Below, in pieces: positions 46,054 to 56,018 of a stretch of 64,000 nt of DNA (its first letter is position 1; each line of letters begins with the position of its first letter). This stretch comes from Phaeovulum veldkampii DSM 11550 (GTDB taxonomy: Bacteria > Pseudomonadota > Alphaproteobacteria > Rhodobacterales > Rhodobacteraceae): the NCBI RefSeq assembly GCF_003034995.1, contig NZ_PZKF01000009.1, positions 36,341-100,340 of the forward strand, written 5' to 3'. Position numbers and translations under genes: made by a program. The notes beneath the pieces are model-generated. The model saw nothing but the letters and a program-made list of their open reading frames with translations, ran no database searches and was not told the DNA's origin.

Positions 46054-47205
46054 ATGACTTTTGCCCCCCTTGACCCCGTGCGCCTGACTGCCGACCTGAT
46101 CCGCTGCCCTTCTGTCACGCCCGCAGAGGGCGGGGCGCTGGTGCTGTTGCAGTCTGTTCTGAAGGGCGCGGGGTTCGATTGCCAACGGGTCGATCGCAAC
46201 GGCATCCCCAACCTGTTCGCGCGCTGGGGCGAAAAGGGCGCGGCAAAGACGTTTGGCTTCAACGGCCATACCGATGTGGTGCCGGTGGGCGATGCCGCGG
46301 CCTGGACGCATGACCCGTTCGGCGCCGAGATTGTCGATGGCTGGCTGTGGGGCCGCGGCGCCACCGACATGAAATCTGGCGTGGCGGCCTTTGTCGCGGC
46401 GGCGGTGGATTTCGTGACACAGACCCCGCCCGATGGGGCCGTGATCCTCACCATCACCGGTGACGAGGAAGGCGCGGGCCGAGATGGCACCCGCGCGATC
46501 CTTGACTGGATGGAGGCGCAGGGCGAGGCGATGAGCGTGTGTCTGGTCGGCGAGCCGACCTGCCCCGACACCCTGGGCGACATGATGAAGATCGGTCGCC
46601 GCGGGTCGATGACCGGCTATTTCACCGCCGAAGGCGTGCAGGGCCATTCGGCCTATCCGCACCGCGCGAAAAACCCGCTGCACGCGCTGGTGGCGCTGCT
46701 GGACCGGCTGACGGAATGGCCGCTGGATGGTGGCACCGCGCATTTCGATGCCTCGACGTTGCAGATCACGACGATTGATTGCGGCAACCCCGCCAATAAT
46801 GTGATCCCGGCGCGCGCGAGTGCCACGGTGAACATCCGCTTCAACGATGCACATACCGGAAACAGCCTGTCGGATTGGCTGGCCACCCATGCCGAGGCGG
46901 TAGAGACCGAAACCGGCGTGAAGATCGGTCTGCGCTGCGAGATTTCAGGAGAAAGTTTCGTCACCCCGCCGGGCGATTTCGTGGCGCTGGTGGCCGATGC
47001 GGTGCAGGCCGAAACCGGCCGGCGGCCCGATCTGTCCACCTCGGGCGGCACCTCGGATGCGCGCTTTGTCAAAAACCATTGCCCGGTGGTGGAATTCGGG
47101 CTGGTGGGGCGCACGATGCATCAGGTTGATGAACGGGTCGAGTTGGCGCAGATTGCGGCGTTGAAGGCGGTCTACGGGCGCATTCTGGCCCGCTACTTTG
47201 CCTGA
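46054..47205 (+). CDS. dapE: Succinyl-diaminopimelate desuccinylase
   Basis: DapE (383 residues) releases LL-diaminopimelate in lysine and peptidoglycan synthesis. M20 metallopeptidase ligands are seen in [27 protein letters not shown] and VGEPT, with the late His near RTMHQVDE. The start MTFAPL has GGAG six bases upstream; an ATG five codons earlier is possible, and the longer open frame overlaps the mcd gene on the opposite strand. It diverges from mcd and precedes rnr by 51 bp. Confidence 0.96.
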   Translation: MTFAPLDPVRLTADLIRCPSVTPAEGGALVLLQSVLKGAGFDCQRVDRNGIPNLFARWGEKGAAKTFGFNGHTDVVPVGDAAAWTHDPFGAEIVDGWLWGRGATDMKSGVAAFVAAAVDFVTQTPPDGAVILTITGDEEGAGRDGTRAILDWMEAQGEAMSVCLVGEPTCPDTLGDMMKIGRRGSMTGYFTAEGVQGHSAYPHRAKNPLHALVALLDRLTEWPLDGGTAHFDASTLQITTIDCGNPANNVIPARASATVNIRFNDAHTGNSLSDWLATHAEAVETETGVKIGLRCEISGESFVTPPGDFVALVADAVQAETGRRPDLSTSGGTSDARFVKNHCPVVEFGLVGRTMHQVDERVELAQIAALKAVYGRILARYFA

Positions 47206-47256
47206 CCCGCGGGGATTGCCGGTGACGGCGCCCCGCGCGCATGATACCTCTGGATC

Positions 47257-49512
47257 ATGACCCAGATCCCTACCAAACAGCAGATCCTCGACTGGCTGGC
47301 CGACCACCCCGGCGAAAGCTCCAAACGTGACATCGCCAAGGCCTTCGGCATCAAGGGCGCGGCCCGGATCGAATTGAAGCGGCTTTTGAAAGAACTGGAG
47401 GCCAGTGGCGCGGTTGCGCGCCGCCGTCGCAGCTTCCGCGAGGCCGACAAGCTGCCACCGGTGTCGCTGCTGTCGGTCTTGCCACCCGATGCCGCGGGCG
47501 ATCTGTTTGCCACGCCGCTGGAATGGCAGGGCGAAGGCGCCGCGCCGCGGGTGCTGTTCGTGCCCGGCAAGGATGACCCGGCGCTGGCGCCGGGTGACCG
47601 CATATTGGCGCGCGTGGCCGAGGTGGCGGGCGAGGATCATGCCTACACCGCCCGGCTGATCCGCCGGATCGGGCAGGCCGCACACCGGATCGTGGGCATC
47701 TTTCGCAAATCGGCTGAAGGCGGCCGGATCACCCCCATCGACAAGGGCGAAGACCGCGAATGGCGGGTGACCGCCGACGCCGCCAATGACGCGCGCGACG
47801 GCGAACTGGTCGAGGCCGAACAGGTTGGGCCAAAGCGGATGGGCCTGCCCAATGCCCGCATCATTGCGCGGCTGGGCGACCCCAGTGCGCCGCGGGCGGT
47901 GTCGCTGATTGCCATTCACCAGCACGGCATCCCCGACGATTTCCCCGATGCCGTGATCGCCGAGGCCGATGGCATGGTCCATGCCGGGCTGGAGGACCGC
48001 GAAGACCTGCGCGGCCTGGCCTTTGTCACCATCGACCCGTCTGACGCGCGCGATCACGATGACGCCTGTTTTGCGCAGCCCGACGATGACCCGAAGAACC
48101 CCGGCGGGCATATCCTGTGGGTGGCCATTGCCGATGTGGCGCATTATGTCCGCCCCGGCTCGGCGCTGGACCGCGAGGCCCGCAAGCGCGGCAATTCCAC
48201 CTATTTTCCCGATCGTGTGGTGCCGATGCTGCCCGACCGGCTTTCGGGCGATCTGTGCAGCCTGCACGAGGGCGTGCCGCGGCCCTGCCTTGCCGTGCGC
48301 ATGAAGCTGGATGCGGCGGGCAACAAGCTGTCGCATCGCTTTACCCGCGGTCTGATGAAGTCGGGCGCAAGTCTGACCTATGAAGAGGTGCAGGCCGCGC
48401 GCGACGGCAGCCCCACCCCCCGCTGCGCCGAAATGATGGACGAGGTCATCGCGCCGCTTTACGCCGCGTGGCAAGCGCTGGACGCTGCGCGCAAGATCCG
48501 CCAGCCGCTGGATCTGGACCTGCCCGAACGGCGGATCGTGCTGGGTGACGATGGCAAGGTGCAATCGGTGCGGTTCCGCGAGCGGCTGGATGCACACAAG
48601 CTGATCGAGGAATTCATGGTGCTGGCCAATGTGGCCGCCGCCGAAGAGTTGGAGCGCCTGCGCCGCCCACTGCTGTATCGGGTGCACGAAGAACCCAGCC
48701 CTGAAAAGCTGGATGCGCTGCGCGAGGTGGCGCAGGCCTCGGGCTTTACGCTGGCCAAGGGGCAGGTGCTGAAGACCGCGCATCTGAACCGGCTGCTGGC
48801 GCAGGCCGAGGGGACCGAGTTCGACGAATTGCTGAACATCACCACGCTGCGGTCGATGACGCAGGCCTATTATCACCCGGCAAATCTGGGCCATTTCGGG
48901 CTGGCGTTGCGATCTTATGCCCATTTCACCTCGCCCATTCGGCGCTATTCCGACCTGATCGTGCATCGCGCGCTGATCGCAGGGCATGGCTGGGGCAAGG
49001 ATGGGCTGTCGGCCAACGATATCGAAACGCTGGAGGAGACCGCGCAGCACATCTCGGACACCGAGCGGCGCAGTATGGCGGCCGAGCGCGATACGACAGA
49101 CCGGTATCTGGCCGCCTATCTGTCGGACCGGATCGGCAGCGAATTTGCAGGGCGGATCAGCGGTGTGCAGCGGTTTGGCGTGTTCGTGAAGCTGGAGGAG
49201 ACCGGCGCCGACGGCCTGATCCCGATCCGCGAGATCGGGCGCGAGTTCTTTCACTATGACCGCGAGGCGCAAACGCTGATCGGGTCTGAAACAGGCGCGG
49301 TGGTTTCGGTGGGCTTGCGGGTGACGGTGCGGCTGGCCGAGGCGGTGCCGATGACCGGCGGGCTGATGCTGGAACTGCTGGAGATCGAGGGGCAGGCGCC
49401 CTCGGCGCCGCGCCACGGCAAGGGGCCGCGCAGGGGGAGCCGCAAGCTGGCGGCGCTGAAGGCGAAAGAACGGGGCGTGGCGCGGAAGGTTCGCCGGACG
49501 CGGCGCGACTGA
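47257..49512 (+). CDS. rnr: Ribonuclease R
   Basis: RNase R (751 residues) is a 3'-5' exoribonuclease that degrades structured RNA. It has an N-terminal helix-turn-helix (SSKRDIAKAFGI), cold-shock domains, the RNB catalytic domain (IDPSDARDHDDACFA carries the metal-binding aspartates), an S1 domain (GVQRFGVFVKLEETGADGL, shortened core VFVKLEE) and a basic tail. The length is normal. Followed by a GC hairpin, the 28-bp repeat and a second hairpin before pckA. Confidence 0.97.
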   Translation: MTQIPTKQQILDWLADHPGESSKRDIAKAFGIKGAARIELKRLLKELEASGAVARRRRSFREADKLPPVSLLSVLPPDAAGDLFATPLEWQGEGAAPRVLFVPGKDDPALAPGDRILARVAEVAGEDHAYTARLIRRIGQAAHRIVGIFRKSAEGGRITPIDKGEDREWRVTADAANDARDGELVEAEQVGPKRMGLPNARIIARLGDPSAPRAVSLIAIHQHGIPDDFPDAVIAEADGMVHAGLEDREDLRGLAFVTIDPSDARDHDDACFAQPDDDPKNPGGHILWVAIADVAHYVRPGSALDREARKRGNSTYFPDRVVPMLPDRLSGDLCSLHEGVPRPCLAVRMKLDAAGNKLSHRFTRGLMKSGASLTYEEVQAARDGSPTPRCAEMMDEVIAPLYAAWQALDAARKIRQPLDLDLPERRIVLGDDGKVQSVRFRERLDAHKLIEEFMVLANVAAAEELERLRRPLLYRVHEEPSPEKLDALREVAQASGFTLAKGQVLKTAHLNRLLAQAEGTEFDELLNITTLRSMTQAYYHPANLGHFGLALRSYAHFTSPIRRYSDLIVHRALIAGHGWGKDGLSANDIETLEETAQHISDTERRSMAAERDTTDRYLAAYLSDRIGSEFAGRISGVQRFGVFVKLEETGADGLIPIREIGREFFHYDREAQTLIGSETGAVVSVGLRVTVRLAEAVPMTGGLMLELLEIEGQAPSAPRHGKGPRRGSRKLAALKAKERGVARKVRRTRRD

Positions 49513-49519
49513 GGCCGGA

Positions 49520-49540
49520 GCGGGGGCTGTCTGCCCCCGC
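49520..49540 (+). terminator. GC-rich hairpin after rnr
   Basis: GCGGGGGC and GCCCCCGC pair perfectly around TGTCT, 8 bp after the rnr stop. It is not followed by a T-run but directly by the 28-bp repeat. Confidence 0.55.
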
Positions 49541-49541
49541 A

Positions 49542-49569
49542 CCCCCGAGGATATTTGAACCAAGATGAA
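49542..49569 (+). repeat. 28-bp intergenic repeat, copy 2
   Basis: GGATATTTG-AA-CCAAGATGAA preceded by CCCCCGA; see copy 1 at 43343-43370 (minus strand), identical at 23 of 28 positions. It sits between two hairpins in the rnr-pckA gap. Confidence 0.75.
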
Positions 49570-49575
49570 TGAAAA

Positions 49576-49596
49576 GGCCGGGGTCTTGCCCCGGCC
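49576..49596. terminator. Terminator hairpin between rnr and pckA
   Basis: GGCCGGGG and CCCCGGCC pair around TCTTG. An A-run on the left side would act as the U-tract for the minus-strand pckA transcript, whose stop codon is 23 bp away. Confidence 0.7.
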
Positions 49597-49618
49597 CTTG
49601 TTGGTTCTTTCCGGCAGA

Positions 49619-51217
49619 TCAGCCGATCGCGGCGGCCTTCACGTCATCGTCGATGAAGGGCAGATACTGGGCGAAGTTCTTGGCGAACATCTCGACCAGT
49701 TTTCTGGCCTGGGCGTCATAGGCAGCCGTGTCGGCCCAGGTCGCGCGCGGGTCGAGCAGGGTGGTATCCACGCCCGGCACCGTGACCGGAACTTCGAAGC
49801 CGAAGTTCGAATCCTTGCGGAAGGTGGCGTCGTTCAGCGAGCCGTCGAGTGCCGCTGTCAGCAGCGCGCGGGTAGCCTTGATCGGCATCCGCTTGCCGAT
49901 GCCGTAGGCGCCGCCGGTCCAGCCGGTGTTTACAAGCCAGCAGGTCGAGCCGTGATTGGCGATCTTTTTGCGCAGCAGATTGCCATAAACCTCGGGACGG
50001 CGCGGCATGAAGGGGGCGCCGAAGCAGGTGGAGAAGGTCGGGATCGGCTCGACCACGCCAACTTCGGTGCCCGGTGTCTTGGCGGTGAAGCCAGACAGGA
50101 AGTGATACATCGCCTGCGCGGGGGTCAGCCGCGAGATCGGCGGCAGCACGCCGTAGGCGTCGCAGGTCAGCATGATCACGTTGCGCGGATGGCCGCCCAG
50201 CGAGCTTTCGGAGGCGTTCGAGATATAGGGCAGCGGATAGGCGCAGCGGGTGTTTTCGGTCAGGCTGGTGTCGGCGAAGTCGAGGTCAAGCGTTTCGGCG
50301 TCGAACACCATGTTTTCCACGACGGTCGCGAATTTCGACGTGGTGGCATAGATTTCGGGCTCAGCCTCGGCCGAGAGGTTGATCGTCTTGGCGTAGCAGC
50401 CGCCTTCGAAGTTGAAGGTGCCCTTGTCCGACCAGCCGTGTTCGTCATCGCCGATGAGCACGCGCGAGCTGTCGGCCGACAGCGTGGTCTTGCCGGTGCC
50501 CGACAGGCCGAAGAAGATTGCGGTGTCGCCGGTATCGCCGATGGCGTGGTTGGCCGAGCAGTGCATCGCCATGATGCCCTTGCCGGGAAGGATGTAGTTC
50601 AAGAGCGTAAAGACCGATTTCTTGATCTCGCCCGCATAGGCGGTATTGCCGATCAGGATCAGTTTTTTCTGGAAGTTCAGTGCGATCACGGTTTCGGTGC
50701 GGCAGCCGTGGCGGGCCGGATCGGCCTTGAAGCTGGGGCAGTTGATGATCGTGAATTCGGGGAAGAAGCCGTCAAGCTCGGCGCGACCCGGGCGACGCAG
50801 CAGGTGGCGGCTGAACAGCGCGTGCCAGGCCATCTCGGTCACGACGCGCACATCAAGCCGGTGTTCGGGATCGGCGCCAGCATAAAGGTCGGACACATAA
50901 AAGTCGCGACCAGCCATATGGGCGAGCATGTCGGCATGCAGTTGGTCAAACGCCGCGGGCGCCATCGGGGTGTTGTTTTCCCACCAGATCGTTTCCTCGA
51001 CCTCGGGGGTGCGGACCACGAACTTGTCCTTGGGCGAGCGGCCGGTGTGCTTGCCGGTGGAGCAGTAGAACGCCCCGCCCTTGCCAAGCGTGCCTTCGCC
51101 GCGTTTCACCGCCGCTTCGACCAGCGCGGGTTCGATCAGGTTGTAATAGACATTGCCCAGGCCAATGATGCCCTGATCTTCCAGGCGGTTTGCCGGGTTC
51201 ACACGTCCAATGATCAT
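49619..51217 (-). CDS. pckA: Phosphoenolpyruvate carboxykinase (ATP)
   Basis: PckA (532 residues) converts oxaloacetate to PEP and is essential for gluconeogenesis from acids. The signature [11 protein letters not shown], the P-loop [11 protein letters not shown] and the [12 protein letters not shown] substrate loop are present. The start MIIGRVN has GGGAG seven bases upstream. It is transcribed divergently from chvI across 334 bp, and ChvGI systems are known to influence pckA in related bacteria (established for Agrobacterium/Sinorhizobium neighbours). Confidence 0.98.
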   Translation of the reverse strand: MIIGRVNPANRLEDQGIIGLGNVYYNLIEPALVEAAVKRGEGTLGKGGAFYCSTGKHTGRSPKDKFVVRTPEVEETIWWENNTPMAPAAFDQLHADMLAHMAGRDFYVSDLYAGADPEHRLDVRVVTEMAWHALFSRHLLRRPGRAELDGFFPEFTIINCPSFKADPARHGCRTETVIALNFQKKLILIGNTAYAGEIKKSVFTLLNYILPGKGIMAMHCSANHAIGDTGDTAIFFGLSGTGKTTLSADSSRVLIGDDEHGWSDKGTFNFEGGCYAKTINLSAEAEPEIYATTSKFATVVENMVFDAETLDLDFADTSLTENTRCAYPLPYISNASESSLGGHPRNVIMLTCDAYGVLPPISRLTPAQAMYHFLSGFTAKTPGTEVGVVEPIPTFSTCFGAPFMPRRPEVYGNLLRKKIANHGSTCWLVNTGWTGGAYGIGKRMPIKATRALLTAALDGSLNDATFRKDSNFGFEVPVTVPGVDTTLLDPRATWADTAAYDAQARKLVEMFAKNFAQYLPFIDDDVKAAAIG

Positions 51218-51551
51218 CTGCAAGCTCCCGATGCCGATCTCGGCGGTTCGAAGGGTCTGTCCCGGCACCCCGGACAGAGGGGGAGCCGATCCCGGCGGGG
51301 CCGCCGAGATGCGCGCCCTATATCATGTCAGATTGATGAAGGAACAGCAGGGTTGCCGTAGTTAGCGCAACCATTGGCGGTTTAGCGCAATCAGCACCGA
51401 AAGGTGAGGCAAATTAGTCAAACCTTCGGATTTTTCGAGCGGCATGATTCGGAACCGGAGCCGAGTCGAGCATCTGAGATTGATTCCCAAACCCGGAAAG
51501 CGGAGTATGATTGAAAACAACAAGTTTAACGGCAGATGAGGGATACAGGAC
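51218..51551. promoter_or_regulatory. 334-bp divergent regulatory region between pckA and chvI
   Basis: No gene is visible here. The region holds a TATAGG-like -10 for pckA on the minus strand (51317-51322), two direct repeats at 51362-51390, and an AT-richer zone (51390-51540) that probably contains the chvI promoter. A clear -35 for either gene could not be fixed. The first 90 bp next to pckA contain GC-rich inverted segments that may structure its leader. Confidence 0.55.
51362..51390 (+). promoter_or_regulatory. Tandem TTAGCGCAA direct repeats, 20 bp apart
   Basis: The nonamer TTAGCGCAA occurs at 51362-51370 and again at 51382-51390, exactly 20 bp (two helical turns) apart. It lies 40-70 bp upstream of the putative pckA -10, where a dimeric activator would bind. 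Confidence 0.5.
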
Positions 51552-52253
51552 ATGTCGCGAATTGCGCTGGTCGATGATGACAGAAACATTCTGACCTCTG
51601 TCGCCATGGCACTGGAGGCAGAGGGGTTTGAGGTCGAAACCTACACCGATGGCCAATCGGCGCTGGATGCATTCAACAAGCGGCTGCCGGATATGGCAGT
51701 GCTGGATATCAAGATGCCGCGCATGGACGGGATGGACCTGTTGCAGCGCTTGCGACAGCGCACCACGATGCCGGTGATCTTTCTGACCTCCAAGGATGAC
51801 GAGATCGACGAGGTTCTGGGCCTGCGGATGGGCGCGGATGACTATGTCAAAAAGCCATTTTCGCAGCGCTTGCTGGTAGAGCGCATCCGCGCGCTGCTGC
51901 GCCGTCAGGAAGTGATCGCCACGGGCGAAGTGGCCGCGACGGAAGAAAACAAGGTGATTGTGCGTGGCGCCCTGACGATGGACCCGCTGCGTCATGCGGT
52001 GACCTGGAAGGGCCAGGACGTGACGCTGACGGTAACCGAGTTTCTGCTGCTCAAGGCGCTGGCGCAGCGGCCCGGATTTGTCAAAAGCCGCGATCAGTTG
52101 ATGGATGTGGCTTACGACGATCAGGTCTATGTCGATGACCGCACCATCGACAGCCACATCAAGCGCCTGGGCAAGAAGATGCGGATGGCCGATGACAGCT
52201 TCTCGGCGATCGAGACGCTTTATGGAATCGGCTACCGTTACAACGAAGAATGA
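51552..52253 (+). CDS. chvI: Two-component response regulator ChvI
   Basis: This 233-residue OmpR-type regulator has a receiver domain with phosphoacceptor D52 in [11 protein letters not shown], the switch Thr/Ser in FLTSKDD, K in KKPF, and a winged-helix DNA-binding domain. The sequence [20 protein letters not shown] matches the ChvI family (shown here only by VDDDRNIL). ChvI with ChvG controls envelope, acid and central-carbon genes in alphaproteobacteria. It overlaps chvG by four bases and heads the hprK-rapZ-PTS operon. Confidence 0.95.
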   Translation: MSRIALVDDDRNILTSVAMALEAEGFEVETYTDGQSALDAFNKRLPDMAVLDIKMPRMDGMDLLQRLRQRTTMPVIFLTSKDDEIDEVLGLRMGADDYVKKPFSQRLLVERIRALLRRQEVIATGEVAATEENKVIVRGALTMDPLRHAVTWKGQDVTLTVTEFLLLKALAQRPGFVKSRDQLMDVAYDDQVYVDDRTIDSHIKRLGKKMRMADDSFSAIETLYGIGYRYNEE

Positions 52254-53968
52254 AGTTTCTTCGCCGAAAAGGTTCTGCCCGACCCAGATCCGCCGGAACC
52301 GGCGTGGTGATCGGTGAGGATTGGGTTGCCCCCGAGGAAACCGTGGATGCCACCCTGCGCACCCTGCGCAGCAAGCGGGGCGTGGTTGTACTGAACCGGT
52401 CGCCGCTGGCGCGCAAGATCATCACCTTCAATCTGCTGGCCATGGTCGTTCTGGTGGCGGGGATCTTGTATCTCAACCCGTTCCGCGAGTCGCTTGTGCT
52501 GCAACGCGAGGCCGGACTGATCGCCGAGGCAAAACTGTTGGCTCAGGTGATCGAGATGCAGGTGGGCGGCACCGATGCCGCGCCTGCCGAGGTGGACGAG
52601 GCGGGGGCGGTGCTGGCCCGGCTTGCGCGCCCGGCCACGACCGACATTTTTGTGTTTGATCTGCAGGGCGCGCTGGTTGCCTCGACGCTGGGTCAGCCCC
52701 GCCCGACGCCCGAGACCATCGAGGCGCTGCGGGTTGACAACCGCTCGACCATGCTTACGGATTTTCTCGATCATGTCTGGGGCGGGCTGTCGCGGCTGTT
52801 TGGGGCCGCGCCGCCGCCAGTCCGTCAGATCGCCCCGCAGGATCTGCTGCGCCCGCTTTTGCCGGCGACGCTGGCGGGCAAACCGCAGGTGTCGTCTGAC
52901 TGCAAGATGTGCGAGACGCCAGTCTTTGCGGTTGCGGCCCCGATCCTGCGCAATGGGGCGGTGATCGGCGCCATCGGTCTGAGTGACGAGGCTCTTGAGA
53001 TCGAACAGCTGGTGCAGGTCGAGCGTGAGCAGGTGCTTCAGGTCTTTGTGATCGCGGTCATCGTGTCGATCGGTCTCTCGCTCGTTCTGGCCTCGACCAT
53101 AGCCAATCCGCTGTCGGAACTGGCCGCGGCAGCCGAGATCGGCCGCGACCGGAATTCGCGCATGGTGGCGCCGGGTCGGGTGCGCATACCCGATCTGACC
53201 GCGCGGCCCGACGAGATCGGGCGGTTGTCGGATGCGCTACGCGGAATGGTGACCGCGCTTTACGACCGGATCGACGCGAACGAACAATTCGCCGCCGACG
53301 TGGCGCATGAGATCAAGAACCCGCTGGCCAGCCTACGGTCGGCGGTGTCGTCGTTGCGGATCTCCCCGCGCGAGGATCATCGGCTGAAACTGCTGGACAT
53401 CATCGAGCACGACGTGCGCAGGCTCGACCGTCTGGTCAGCGACATTGCCAATGCGTCCCGGCTGGATAGCGAACTGGTGAAAGAGCAGGAAGAGAGCTTT
53501 GATCTGACCGTCATGCTTGGCAACCTGTCTGGCTATCTGGGCTCGCAGGCGCGCGACAGGGGGATCGAATTCATCACCGACGTGCCGCCCGGCCCGATCC
53601 AGATTCAGGGGCTTGAGGCGCGGTTGGCGCAGGTGTTCGTCAACCTGATCACCAATGCGATTTCCTTTTGCAACAAGGGTGATGCGGTGCGCGTTTGGGT
53701 TCGCAAGCGCGAGAACCGCGTGCTGGTGGTGGTCGAAGATACCGGCCCCGGCATTCCCGAACAGGCGCTGGCAAAGATTTTCAAACGCTTCTATTCCGAA
53801 CGTCCGCCGGGGCAATTTGGCGAGCATTCGGGGCTGGGGCTGGCGATTTCCAAGCAGATCGTCGAGGCGCATGGTGGCGTGATCTGGGCCGAGAACATCC
53901 GCGCTGTCGGCGCCGACGCAAGCTCGGCTCCGCTGGGCGCACGCTTTGTGGTGGGCCTTCCGGTTTGA
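52250..53968 (+). CDS. chvG: Sensor histidine kinase ChvG
   Basis: ChvG (572 residues) has a cytoplasmic N-terminal segment of about 55 residues, TM1 (about 60-78), a periplasmic sensor domain, TM2 (about 263-284), HAMP, phosphoacceptor H353 in [13 protein letters not shown], an N box (NLITNAISF) and G boxes ([15 protein letters not shown]). The periplasmic domain carries a CKMC pair (C218, C221), unusual enough to note. The gene starts within the chvI stop and ends overlapping the hprK start (TTGA). Confidence 0.95.
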   Translation: MKFLRRKGSARPRSAGTGVVIGEDWVAPEETVDATLRTLRSKRGVVVLNRSPLARKIITFNLLAMVVLVAGILYLNPFRESLVLQREAGLIAEAKLLAQVIEMQVGGTDAAPAEVDEAGAVLARLARPATTDIFVFDLQGALVASTLGQPRPTPETIEALRVDNRSTMLTDFLDHVWGGLSRLFGAAPPPVRQIAPQDLLRPLLPATLAGKPQVSSDCKMCETPVFAVAAPILRNGAVIGAIGLSDEALEIEQLVQVEREQVLQVFVIAVIVSIGLSLVLASTIANPLSELAAAAEIGRDRNSRMVAPGRVRIPDLTARPDEIGRLSDALRGMVTALYDRIDANEQFAADVAHEIKNPLASLRSAVSSLRISPREDHRLKLLDIIEHDVRRLDRLVSDIANASRLDSELVKEQEESFDLTVMLGNLSGYLGSQARDRGIEFITDVPPGPIQIQGLEARLAQVFVNLITNAISFCNKGDAVRVWVRKRENRVLVVVEDTGPGIPEQALAKIFKRFYSERPPGQFGEHSGLGLAISKQIVEAHGGVIWAENIRAVGADASSAPLGARFVVGLPV

Positions 53969-54405
53969 CCGGTGTCGCGGGGCAGCCGGCCGGGCAGTTG
54001 ATCCATGCCAGCACAGTTGCCGTCGAGCGCCGGGCGGTGATGATTCTGGGCGCTGCTGGGGCGGGGAAATCTGCGCTGGCGCTGGAACTGATGGCCCTCG
54101 GGGCCGATCTGGTGGCCGACGACCAGAGCTTGCTGTGGCTGCGGAATGATCGGCTGATGGCGCGGGCACCCGCGCCGATCTTTGGCCAGATCGAGGCGCG
54201 GGGGCTGGGTATCCTCCGCGCCGCCGCGGTGCCCGAGGCCGAGGTGGTTCTGGCTGTCGATCTGGACCAGGACGAGACAGAGCGGCTGCCGCCGCAGCGT
54301 CACACTGTTCTTTTGGATAGGCCAATTCCCCTTGTGCTGCGGGTGCGAAGGCGCCATTTTGCGTCGGCGGTGTTGCAATATCTCAAGGCAGGTCGGGTGG
54401 CGTGA
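53965..54405 (+). CDS. hprK: Short HPr kinase/phosphorylase (catalytic domain only)
   Basis: This protein of about 146 residues has the C-terminal catalytic domain of HPr kinase, with the P-loop GAAGAGKS (29-36) and the LVADD segment, and lacks the N-terminal domain of Firmicutes HprK, as is usual in alphaproteobacteria. It would phosphorylate HPr on its regulatory serine. The start is uncertain: a TTG overlapping the chvG stop is chosen, but another TTG at 53998 is in frame. It overlaps rapZ by four bases (GTGA). Confidence 0.88.
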   Translation: MTGVAGQPAGQLIHASTVAVERRAVMILGAAGAGKSALALELMALGADLVADDQSLLWLRNDRLMARAPAPIFGQIEARGLGILRAAAVPEAEVVLAVDLDQDETERLPPQRHTVLLDRPIPLVLRVRRRHFASAVLQYLKAGRVA

Positions 54406-55349
54406 ACGCAGGTCAGTCAGAGCGGAGCGGGGCGGCAGGACTGGCCCAACGGGTCGTTCTGGTGACCGGGCCGTCAGGGGCTGGCCGTTCAACCGCGATC
54501 GCGGCGCTGGAAGATCTGGGCTACGAGGCGATCGACAACCTGCCGCTCAGCCTTGTGCCGCGCTTGCTGGATGGCCCGCCGCTGGGCCACCCGGTGGCCT
54601 TGGGGGTCGACGTGCGCAATCGCGAATTCACCGCTGCTGGCCTGATCGAGGCGATCGACAGGCTGGGCTGTGTGCCGGAACTGGCGCTGGAGGTGCTGTA
54701 TCTTGATTGCAGCCCCGAGGAGTTGGAGCGGCGCTACAGCGAAACACGCCGCCGTCACCCCTTGGCGCTGGCCGAGTCACCCGCCAAGGGTATCGCGCAG
54801 GAAATCGACCTGCTGGCGCCGATCCGGGTACGCGCCGATGTGCTGATCGACACGACAGGCATGAGCGTTCACGAAGCGCGGGCCGAGATCGGGCGCTGGT
54901 TCGGGCAGGAGGCCGGGCAGCGGCTGGCAGTGTCCTTGCACAGCTTTTCCTATAAGCGGGGGGTGCCGCGGGGGCTCGACATGATGTTTGATTGTCGCTT
55001 TCTGGCCAACCCGCATTGGGAGCCAGCGCTGCGGCCGCTTGACGGGCGCGATGCCTCGGTTGCGGCTTATGTGGCCGCCGACCCGCGCCATGACGGCTTC
55101 ATCGCCCGCCTGCGCGACCTGATCCTGTTCCTGCTGCCCGCGCAGGTCGAGGAAGGCAAAAGTCATCTGGCAATCGGCTTTGGCTGCACCGGGGGGCAGC
55201 ACCGATCTGTTTCCGTCACGGAAAAGATGGCGCTGGTGCTTGCAGAGGCGGGGTGGCAGGTGTCTAAACGACATCGGGAACTGGAGCGGCGAGGCGCGGC
55301 GCAGCCGCCGCAGGCCCCGGTGGAAACCAAGGTAGGAAACGGCGCGTGA
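54402..55349 (+). CDS. rapZ: RNase adapter/nucleotide-binding protein RapZ
   Basis: RapZ (315 residues) has an N-terminal P-loop domain and a C-terminal RNA-binding domain; in E. coli it targets GlmZ sRNA to RNase E. The P-loop reads GPSGAGRS, with Arg in place of the usual Walker lysine. The conserved [14 protein letters not shown] and C-terminal [11 protein letters not shown] segments are intact. Start is GTG overlapping hprK; the stop overlaps the EIIA gene (GTGA). Confidence 0.95.
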   Translation: MNAGQSERSGAAGLAQRVVLVTGPSGAGRSTAIAALEDLGYEAIDNLPLSLVPRLLDGPPLGHPVALGVDVRNREFTAAGLIEAIDRLGCVPELALEVLYLDCSPEELERRYSETRRRHPLALAESPAKGIAQEIDLLAPIRVRADVLIDTTGMSVHEARAEIGRWFGQEAGQRLAVSLHSFSYKRGVPRGLDMMFDCRFLANPHWEPALRPLDGRDASVAAYVAADPRHDGFIARLRDLILFLLPAQVEEGKSHLAIGFGCTGGQHRSVSVTEKMALVLAEAGWQVSKRHRELERRGAAQPPQAPVETKVGNGA

Positions 55350-55747
55350 TCGGGATCGTGATCGTGGCACATGGGGGGCTTGCGCGCGAATATCTCGCCG
55401 CGGTCGAACATGTCGTGGGGCCACAAAACGGCATCCGCGCGATCACCATTGAAGAAGACCACAACCGCGCCGCCAAACAGGCCGAGATTGCCGACGCCGC
55501 CGATGCCGTGGATACCGGCGACGGGGTGGTGGTGGTCACCGACATGTTCGGAGGCTCGCCCTCCAACCTCAGCCTGCTGGCCTGTGCCTCGTGCGACCGG
55601 CAGATCATCTATGGCGCCAACCTGCCGTTGCTGATCAAACTGGCCAAGTCGCGCAACCTGCGGGTGGGCGCTGCCGTCGCCGCGGCGCTGGAAGCCGGGC
55701 GCAAATATATCGACAGCTATTCGGCCAGCGGGACAGACCGAACATGA
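55346..55747 (+). CDS. PTS mannose-family EIIA component
   Basis: This 133-residue cytoplasmic protein belongs to the EIIA(Man) fold. The phosphoacceptor is H9 in [11 protein letters not shown], and the conserved [11 protein letters not shown] loop follows. No EIIB, EIIC or EIID gene is nearby, so it is probably a regulatory phosphate sink rather than part of a sugar importer. GTG start overlapping rapZ; the stop overlaps ptsH. Confidence 0.94.
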   Translation: MIGIVIVAHGGLAREYLAAVEHVVGPQNGIRAITIEEDHNRAAKQAEIADAADAVDTGDGVVVVTDMFGGSPSNLSLLACASCDRQIIYGANLPLLIKLAKSRNLRVGAAVAAALEAGRKYIDSYSASGTDRT

Positions 55748-56016
55748 CCAGCACGCGCACGCTTCGCATCATCAATGAAAAGGGCCTGCACGCCCGTGCT
55801 TCGGCCCGGTTCGTCGAGGTGGTCGAGGCGCATGATGCCCGCGCTGAGGTGGAGAAGGACGGGATGCGTGTGTCAGGGGATTCGATCATGGGCCTTTTGA
55901 TGCTGGCGGCATCCAAGGGCACTTCGGTTGAACTGCGCACCTCGGGTGCCGAGGCCGACCGATTGGCCGACGCGCTGGAGGCGCTGGTGGCCAACCGCTT
56001 TGGTGAGGATTTTTAG
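55744..56016 (+). CDS. ptsH: Phosphocarrier protein HPr
   Basis: HPr (90 residues) carries phosphate from enzyme I to EIIA through H16 in KGLHARAS. The regulatory serine is S47 in GDSIMGLLML, the target expected for the short HPr kinase encoded just upstream. The ATG overlaps the EIIA stop by four bases. The longer open frame upstream is discarded. Enzyme I is not in the window. The last gene of the chvI operon. Confidence 0.97.
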   Translation: MTSTRTLRIINEKGLHARASARFVEVVEAHDARAEVEKDGMRVSGDSIMGLLMLAASKGTSVELRTSGAEADRLADALEALVANRFGEDF

Positions 56017-56018
56017 CC

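Noticed and set aside
46945..49563. 872-codon open frame on the minus strand
   Set aside because: Shadow of rnr and dapE: same biased composition, no recognisable domain, and it covers two well-supported genes.
49565..51361. 598-codon open frame on the plus strand
   Set aside because: Antisense of pckA; the pckA strand has the P-loop and signature, this strand has none.
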